Source: Lunularia cruciata
Lineage: Eukaryota; Streptophyta; Marchantiopsida; Lunulariales; Lunulariaceae
NCBI GenBank assembly: GCA_948567375.1
Contig: OX419755.1
Span: 84,462,218-84,526,217 of the forward strand
Length of the DNA: 64,000 nt
Direction: 5' to 3'
The notes under the pieces are model-generated. The model saw only the letters and a program-made list of their open reading frames with translations, was not told the DNA's origin and searched no databases. The translations under genes were made by a program, and so were the position numbers. Positions 56,640-64,000 of the stretch are shown piece after piece (position 1 is the stretch's first letter; every line of letters starts with the position of its first letter).

Positions 56640-59094
56640 AAGTGACTACCTTAGGACCAAGATATTCTTGAAAGTGACAGGAAACAAACTCACAAAATTG
56701 GTGAGTAACAAGTGGAATTGATTGAAGAATGACTGATCAACAAAGGCCTATAAAATTGAGATTTCAGAGAGGAAGGATTGCAATGTCTAGATACTACCAT
56801 GTTCCTATTTAGAGTCAACCCAAAGGAATGCAAACCACAAATATGCAAGAGGAGTGTGTCAGAATCTTGGGTTTGATCTTTCATAAGCGGAGAGTGAGGA
56901 AGCACAAGATAGCCTTGAAAGTGAGTAAGCGGAGTGCAGTGAGGGGGCTTGCAATGCATACATTAGATGTAGTAGCTAGGATCAAAGTCTTATTGAGGCT
57001 TTGTATCACATTTTTTGCTTGGAACTAAAATTTAAGTTTTCTAGGGTTCATGGCAAAAATTATCACTAGCGATTATAAGGATGGGCCAAACAATGAAGGG
57101 AAGAGAGGAAATCTGGCTTGATGGACTAAGTTGGATTGGAGATTAGTCTTGGGTAGAGAAGTAAGAGAGGTAGGAGGTGTCACCTTCTATCAAAAGTGTG
57201 ATATGTTAGAGGAAACTGCCAAGGTTAGGAATTCTTTCAATAGACCTCGCACCAAGAATGGGTACAAGGTGGATAGTTATAAAGATCCAATGTAGAGAGG
57301 GATTGTGAGCACAATGATCTATGATGGCTATGTTCAAGCCAGAGCAAACCACCTATGTTACAATGCAACAACCAGTGTTCTTTCACTAGATGTTTGCAAG
57401 AGAGGTGGTGGATTGGGCAAAATGTTTGCACCAGCGTGTGGGGCAAATGATCACTAGTTGGAGAATGGACATTCAGCCTTACTATTTTGTACCCTTTGCA
57501 ACTTATTTCTACTTTGGGCTGAATCTGTTGACTTTGGAGGAGATAAGTAGAATGCAGTCCCACTTTCACTCGTATCTACGCAAGGAAGCTGATGCGGATG
57601 AATGAATACTTCGTCAAGGAATGAAGTTGGAGGGTAGGATTACTACAAGGCCTGTACCTCAATGATCACATGTCCAAATCTTGCATGCAATATCTCGTTG
57701 GAAGCATCTTTTTAAGAGCTTCCCAGTGCTACCAAAATCACAAATTTTTGAGGTTTTTAGCAGAAGTTAGAAGTATTTGAAGCTTTTGTAGTAGATGTAT
57801 GGAGTAACTGAGTGACTTTGGGTTGGGTTCTTCAGTTTTATGTGATTTTGGGTATAGGTTTTTTGGATTAGAAGCTACTTTGCCTCAAGACAAAGGTGAC
57901 CCAATCTGAGGTAGTCAGACATTGGATGCAGGAGTCTTCATGTCAGATATTTGAAGAATCTAAAATAGTTAGGATAGAGAAAGAAAAGATAGTTAGGATA
58001 CCATGTATTTAATTGTAGTTCAAATTGAAAATAGATTAGAAATTTAAGGAGAATTAGTAGTAATGAATGAACACAAAGTGCAGGATCAGACAATAAGTGT
58101 CTTCAAGTCAATTACTTGAGACATTAGAGAAGAATGGGTTGGAAGATAAGAAGATAGATAGAATACACATGAGTTCAATTGTAGTCATGCTGAAGAAGTG
58201 ATAGAAATAGTTGAAGGTGTAAAAGTTGATAGAGCCAAAGTACATGAAGCAAAATAAGTTACATCAAGTTCAGTAGAAGAGAAAGAAGTAGACATCGAAT
58301 TGGATTCACAATTGATTTAAGATTTGAATCGACAAATATGAAGAGTGGGTTGTTCTTTTGGATTTGGAAGTTGTTGTAGAATGGTATTTTAGTTAGATAA
58401 TTGTCAAAGTGCTCAGTCTATTTAAAGGAAGCATTCATAGTGTTCCATTGTTTAGTATTCATAATTTTTGAAGATAGATAAAATGAAGTGCTATAACTCA
58501 ATGCTCGTCATTTTAGCCTAATTCTTAGTATCAATCTTCTGTATGTGTTTATGAGTGTGAGAGAATTTTGAAGTGCAAGTCACTGAGCTTATGGGATGTT
58601 GGATTCCATAGTGTTGATCTTCATTATGTGCATTTGATCTTGATTGAAGTATAATCAAAGCAATGCCTTGATAGATTCTAAGAGGAATTGTAGTGTTGGT
58701 AGTTTTGCAATTTTGCAATTGTGAGCGCAATATGGGGTTGATGCAAAGCAATTTTGATTGAGGCCTTCAGGGGGGTGGAATGTAATTCTAAGGTGAAGTC
58801 ATTTTGCAATAAAGTGGCCTTCTTCGAGAAAATCTAAATCATCACAATCAAGATTTTTTTGGACAGAATTTGATAGAGTTGTGATTATGGAGTGTTAATT
58901 CATGACAAGACTGCAAGTCAATGCTTGTTACTCTCTTTTGGGTATGGTTTCTACCTAAGAAATTAAAGACAAACTCAAGAAGAAATGAATTAATACTGTT
59001 TACTTTGTATTTGACCATCTCTTACTCGTATCTCTACGGTAACAAACTTTATTTATCTGATTACCACAAAAATGATACTTGTTAAGTTGTCACA
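56640..59094 (+). repeat. B1 3' LTR, 5' truncated, second subtype
   Basis: Lacks the TGTGGTACCC start; the first recognised family sequence is near 56700. The domain frame is present (56940-57605: LDVVARIKVLLRLCITFFAW, KLDWRLVLGREVREVGGVTF, TYFYFGLNLLTLEEISRMQS). The coiled-coil part is replaced by a segment with CACATGTCCAAATC and ATATCTCGTTGGAAGC (57660-57800). TATTTAAA lies near 58420, and the end TTAAGTTGTCACA is at 59094. Confidence 0.72.
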
Positions 59095-60154
59095 AAGGAT
59101 CAGGGGTTGGCCACAAGGATATTAGGCATGGAGATCAAGAGGAACTTGGGTAGTGGTTAGTTGTGGTTAATGTAGGGTAAGTATGCTAGGAAGGTACTTG
59201 CTAGGTTCAACATGGAGAATTGTAAACTAGTAAGTGCTCCTCTAGCTTCTCATTTCAAGCTTTCAATGGCATGTTGTCCTATAGATGCCATGGAGAAGGG
59301 TTTGATGGCTAACATTCCTTATGAGAAGGCTATTGGGAGTCTCATGTACTTGACTACTTGCATTAGCAATGAGTAAGGTATGCAAGTATATGTCAAATCC
59401 ATGAAGGACACATTGGGAAGCAGTTAAGTTGATTCTTAGGTATTTGAGAGGTACACTAGACTATGGACTTGTATTTGATAGAAGATCAATGAATGCCGCA
59501 TCACTAGATGGCTATGTATATGCTGACTACGGACAAGATCTGGACAAGCGGAGGTCAACAACGGGGTATGTATTCACACTTGGTCGTGGGTGCATTAGTT
59601 GGATATCTACCTTGCATAAGTGTGTTGCACAATCTACTAAGGAAGTTGAGTATGTGGCAGCAGCGGAAGTAGTGAAGGAGGCAATTTGACTTGTTGCTGA
59701 GATGGGGTTAATGCATGGTAATGCAATGCTTCATTGTGACAGTCAAAGTGCTTTACACCTAGCTGAAAATCAGGTGATGGATAGTAGGGTTAAGCATCTA
59801 GACATCAGATATCACTTTCTTAGGCAAGCTGTGTTTGAGAAAATGTTGAATCTAGTCAAGATTGATGGTAAGCTCAACCCGGCCGATGCCTTTACCAAAG
59901 TCATACCTTTAGAAAGTTTCTCTAGGCATCATGCTACCCTGCAGGTTGTGCAAGTGGAGCATGAAGGATGACCTAGCATTGGAGGTGATCTGGGCTGTTT
60001 GGTTACTCTATCCTTGGATGGGCTACGGTTATAAGTTGTCATTTATCCTAGTTTAAAGGAGGGGTCAAGTGATTGGCTGTCTGTCTAGAACTTCCCGCTG
60101 AGTGATAAATTGTTGCAAGGTTACTAACCCCAATACAAGAGTCAAGGGAGAGTT
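59095..60154 (+). pseudogene. Ty1/copia RT end and RNase H, with polypurine tract
   Basis: 59100-59400 has RILGMEIKRNLGSG, YARKVLARFNMENCKLVSAP and YEKAIGSLMYLTTC, the copia RT C-terminal part. RNase H: LRYLRGTLDYGLVFDRR, YADYGQDLDKRRSTTGYVFT (copia signature GYADADWAGDLDxRRSTSGY, first D region altered), VAQSTKEVEYVAAAEVVKEA, then a stop in place of Trp, LHCDSQSALHLAENQVMDSR and KIDGKLNPADAFTKVI. A purine run CAAGGGAGAG (60143-60152) precedes TGTTAG at 60155, the usual copia LTR start. Confidence 0.88.
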
Positions 60155-61690
60155 TGTTAGATTTTACTCTTATGCCTTAGGGTTACCTTGTATTTGGGAT
60201 TTTGGGTCACTCGGAGGTTGACAGTGAGGGGTGGACGGTGAGAAGGTTTGAGCAGTGGATTGGCATATGATAAGGGTCGAGAGTCAATACATAATAGTAG
60301 AGAAGCTTCATGTGGATGTAGCATCACATCAAGGTGAACCACATACTCATGTCTAATGCATGAACTCACTTGTAATCTGCATGTTGGTGTGCCTCTCGTC
60401 AGTGTTATCGAACACCATTTGATCAATTTGTACTTTGGACATTGTAGCTTGTAGAATGTGTGCTAATATATCTCAGATGGCATCATGAACTCTAGAATGC
60501 TCTCCATCTATTATATACATTGGTTTGGTAGCCCAAGAAGTATTGGATGGAGAAACCCAAATGTAATTGGAGTGTTGTGGTAAACTCTTTGGATGTAAAA
60601 CAAAAGTCCTTGATCAAGGAGGAGGTATGGAGCATTTCACTCCACACAAGAGAATCCTATCTCTAGAAAGTAGAGTGCATCAATGAGGATGCTAGTAAGG
60701 GTGTGAGTGTGCATACACTCACTAAGATCCACTTGAATCTTCCTATAGTCTAGTGATACAAAGTTAATAAACAAAGGAGTGCATAGCAATAAGTTATGGG
60801 TCAATCAAGGAGATGATTGGAAGTCATAAATGCTTGAATCCACTTTTTTGATAGATCTCAATAAAAAGGAATGGTTTAAGAGCATATAGGCTAGGAGGAA
60901 GGATACTAGAGTCTATGCTCCTATATACATTATTGATGCAATAGTCTTTTGCAATATGAGATCACATTCTTCCATGGCTATGGGTAGAATTATTACTAGT
61001 CTTCACAACTCATCTCCTAATTGAAGGAGCATGCATTGCACTAATCAAGTGGAGAAAATTTGGCAAATGATACTATTAAACATGCATAAATGAGGCAGCA
61101 GTACATATGTGGGTGGGTATGTTTGTGTCAAATAAGAGTCCCTAGGGAGAGAGCAATGTGCTAGAGTGGACTAGGCCACCTATGTGTTCCCTAACACATA
61201 GTTGAACGAGTTGCAAAAATCATCCTTCTCCAAAAGAAAACCCAAGTGACTCAAACCTACAATTCAAACCTTGGTGGGAAGTCTACATGAGTGAGGAACA
61301 CTAGTGAATTCCAGACCTTACATTTACCTTATATTTACGAGTTTGGACTTGTAAATCCAAAGTCTCCAAGCAAAGTGTCAATGTAAATATGACTCAAACT
61401 GCATTTTCCAGAAAACTAAGATATAAGTATGAGGAACAAATATAAAGAAAATACTATTGCAACCTCTTGCAAAATTGTATAATCAGCGGTGGACAATTGT
61501 TTCTACCAGTTCACTTACTTCAGATTGCAATCCCACAGATTTCTACAAGTAAAATAGTGATATCCATTTAAAAAAAATTGACTTATAAACAAAAGGTCCA
61601 TAAAAGATTTTATAGATAAAGCAACTTTTTACAGGCTATTTTATTTTTCAATTATATATTGAATCAGCGGAGGGTTAGGGACTGAGATGA
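60155..61690. other. probable copia 3' LTR start, then unassigned noncoding DNA
   Basis: TGTTAGATTTTACTC at 60155 fits a copia LTR start, but its end could not be placed without a second copy. From about 60480 to 61690 I see AT-rich DNA with no conserved frame, no RNA gene and no match to other parts of the window. The open frame at 60426-60157 has no recognisable domain. Confidence 0.4.
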
Positions 61691-62290
61691 ACAATTTATG
61701 AGCACCAAGTACCCGCAAGTAAAAAGAGAATTTTCTCCTGTATGAATGGAGCACGAGGGGCCTCGCCGACCAAGACTATGGGGATCCTATGGAAATTGCA
61801 GAGATCACCTACACTTCTGTCAATAAAATCAAAAGACAACCTTTCCGAGGGTTTTCCAAATGGATGCCTGTTTCTGAACTCCTGCCGAACATGCCGAAAG
61901 GTTCTTGCGTGAATCGTTTCGTATGCCACGATTTTGCGTCAACCTGGTACAGGCGCATAATCATGCCAAGAATATACAGGCAACAGCACGATGAATTATA
62001 GACCATTAACCGATATCCCAGGATAGGAAAAGTAGAGGATATAATTGTCCAACACCCAATTTACATGCATAGGCAAGTGAAAGCGGTTCGAGATGTACGT
62101 GTCCGTTGTTCTATAGAGTGTATTGGCCATTGCAATCCATACGAAAACAATCACAATGTTTGGTTTCAACAATTTGTTGACCTTGCCACGTGTATTGACT
62201 GGTGCACTCTAGAGGACAATAATCACATTATATGGTGCTACAGTTTCCCTCCTAGTTTACAGACATGGTGACTAATAGACCTTGCACTGC
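61691..62290. other. unassigned segment with short open frames on both strands
   Basis: Base composition is more balanced than in the surrounding DNA. Plus-strand frames 61789-62001 (FRGFSKWMPVSELLPNMPKG) and 62065-62271, and a minus-strand frame 61929-61696, overlap. None matches a family I know, and no start context, splice signals or domain can be supported. It could be a decayed exon, an untranslated region or part of an unknown element. Confidence 0.25.
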
Positions 62291-63100
62291 TTGAATATAT
62301 ATATATTCACCGTATCAATACTATTGTAACTTAACCTCATTTTTTATTTCACCGTTGTAGAACTTGATAGAGTCTTCCCATCCTCGGTGTTTTCAAACAC
62401 AATCTTATGGAGCGAAAGAAACTATAAGCTTGCATTTGCAGAGTCCACGCTACTGACAGAAAAAAGAAAAAGAGGAATTACTTTATCTGAGCAACTGATC
62501 AGCCTCTTACGTGCTCAACCTGGATAATGCCATGTTATGCAGTATTACGTCTATTACGTCTACTTCAAGTCCAATTTCTCGTCCTTACACGTTGATAGAT
62601 AACTATACTTCATGATACCCACACGCTCCTTCCTATCCTCCTAGCGCTCGCTTTCGGGGTGCTTGGTGTCGTGGTTTTAGGGCCTGCCAGCGACTTCCCT
62701 ACCAACCATTGCACCGACGTAACCACGTTGCAGATGGAATGTACTTCGAGAGGAAATCGAGAAGAGGATAATAATAAAGCATCCCTAAAGAAATCTTCGA
62801 GAATGGTCTAATAACAGACCATTTTACTCTTGGTGACTTTTCCTTGTCCGGTGAGCGGTTTTTTATTTCTTCTCCCGCGATCGTCTTTTCTTTCAGAAGA
62901 TTTTCTTTCAATCATTTAAGTCCGCATCTCACCTCTGTTAAATTGAATTATTAAATTAAAATAAATCTATTTTATTGAATTATCCCAGAGCAATTCATTA
63001 TAATATTTTCTCGATCACATACAATAAAATCGCTTGAGGTTTATTTTCCATTCGGTTGCTTGCAACAGTAGAACCACCACTCTGCAGAATCCGTTCGCTG
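62291..63100. other. AT-rich spacer, nothing recognised
   Basis: Contains an ATATATATATATT run near 62296 and a GC-richer stretch at 62640-62720. Minus-strand frame 62911-62699 is lysine/glutamate rich without a domain. It may be the 5' or 3' flank of the transposase remnant that follows. Confidence 0.3.
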
Positions 63101-64000
63101 AGTAAATAATGCAGCTTTGACCTGATTTATTTGATTCTGGCGATATGGACAGTGAACTGTGAAGCTCACAGATATCAACTTCAAGATTGATAACATTTTG
63201 CAACAAGTTCAATGCAACTTGCCACTGATCAGTTTCGGCCATGTTTGCTTGAGTCTATCCATTATCAAATGCGTTTCCATCAGATTCATCATCGTTGATT
63301 CTGAGTGCAACTCCATTGCCTGGTCAATTTCTTCTATGACAGTGTCTTTAAACAACGCAGAGTCATCATTGTCATCATTCAAACAATGCTCAACCTCATT
63401 GTGAATTGAAGAGTCCCCAGGGTCAGTAAGGATATTATAGTCCCCTACAAGATTGCAAATCGCATTGATGATTTGATCACGCCAGATCTATCAACCCCAT
63501 TCTCTCTCAAAGCTGAGACTATATCAAATTGTTTGAAACATTTTTCAAACTTTCTGTTGTTATTTCGCTCCAAGTGATATTCACCAAATTAGTAGCATCT
63601 AGCAGATATGGCGGCCTACCATAACCTTACCCATTGGCTGCTTCCACAAACTGAAATTTGGAGGAGAAAAGACCACCCAAATACGGTTATTTTTTAAAGC
63701 TGAGGAATGCCCATGTGCATTACCAAGCATCAATAGGACTTTGTGTCCGGTATGACCCTAAACATGTGGCTCAAATACCTCATCGAACCATTTGTTGAAT
63801 ATCATAGCATTGATCCAAGCATTCTTTTGCTGAAAATAAGGGATTGGCAAAACCTTTCCAACTATACAAGCTTGCTCCAACTATTCATTGTAATCGGAAG
63901 ATGCTCCATCCTTGTAGCATTGCAACAAACAACAAATGTTATTGGTCTTTGGACTTCTTTCTTCCTCTGATTGTAGAAAGGTCAGCAGTGGGCAATAGTG
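63101..64000 (-). pseudogene. Tigger/pogo-like DDE transposase, inactive and cut by window edge
   Basis: Minus-strand translation gives NAWINAMIFNKWFDEVFEPH (63833-63770), then after a stop GHTGHKVLLMLGNAHGHSSA (63760-63700), WVVFSPPNFSLWKQPMGKVM (63680-63620), and in other frames TWSEITTESLK, FDIVSALRENGVDRSG and LFKDTVIEEIDQAMELHSES (63350-63300). The order and spacing match the DDE_1 domain of Tigger/pogo/Jerky proteins (family pattern: W....F..WF, LLLDNAPSH, FLPPN, QPMDQG). Both catalytic Asp positions seen here are Gly (LGNA, QPMG). Frame shifts lie near 63585 and 63235. The N-terminal DNA-binding part would be beyond 64000. Confidence 0.7.

Larger units (their letters stand above)
38432..59094 (+). 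mobile_element. B1: long-LTR Ty3/gypsy element, split by B2
   Basis: Left part 38432-43424 (LTR end, Gag, protease, RT) and right part 54804-59094 (RT end, RNase H, integrase, 3' LTR) are two halves of one element: RT sequence breaks at 43424 and resumes at about 54807 at the next residues, with a few bases lost. The 5' LTR is reduced to its last 800 bp. All frames carry multiple stops. Confidence 0.78.

Noticed and set aside
60157-60426. Minus-strand 89-codon frame after the copia remnant
   Set aside because: It overlaps the probable copia LTR, has no known domain and no start context.

Overview
The window looks like intergenic chromatin of a large, repeat-rich land-plant genome, probably a gymnosperm. 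The evidence is wall-to-wall nested LTR retrotransposons of several Ty3/gypsy families, a Ty1/copia remnant, plant-type TTTAGGG repeats, an initiator-Met tRNA primer-binding site and a fragment of organellar-type LSU rRNA. No intact host gene was recognised. The species assignment is inference.

Layout. Copies are labelled by family (A, B, C, D). 1-670: gag-like remnant, poly-G repeat and a 156-bp tandem repeat. 670-12536: a minus-strand long-LTR fragment (B4) split by A1 (1248-10815), the youngest insertion. A1 is a Ty3/gypsy element carrying a DNMT3-like C5-cytosine DNA methyltransferase between protease and reverse transcriptase, and a PHD finger after integrase. 12537-31293: an older minus-strand relative (A2) in three pieces, split by a 3.8-kb solo LTR (B5, 13534-17315) and by a gypsy element C1 (17865-28823), itself split by B-family LTR pieces (21286-25506). 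31294-33636: end of a B element (B3). 33640-34721: minus-strand LTR/gag fragment D. 34835-35294: B LTR fragment with telomere-like repeats. 35295-38431: plus-strand C element (C2). 38432-59094: B element B1 split by a second B element, B2 (43425-54803). 59095-60155: copia remnant. 60155-63100: nothing recognised. 63100-64000: minus-strand Tigger/pogo-like transposase pseudogene.

Two things stand out. First, A1 pairs a DNA-methylation writer with a histone-reader-type PHD finger. Its eight in-frame stops are each one C-to-T change from CAG or CGA, and its six LTR differences all fall at CG or CHG sites, as expected if the element decayed by methylcytosine deamination. Second, the B family has LTRs of about 3.7-3.8 kb whose U3 holds a long, conserved reading frame (globular domain, acidic linker, coiled coil) ending just upstream of a conserved TATA-like box, an arrangement resembling accessory genes placed in U3.

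The nesting gives a relative order: B3 before A2; A2 before B4, B5 and C1; B4 before A1; C1 before its B pieces; B1 before B2. All reading frames are from direct inspection; no database search was run.
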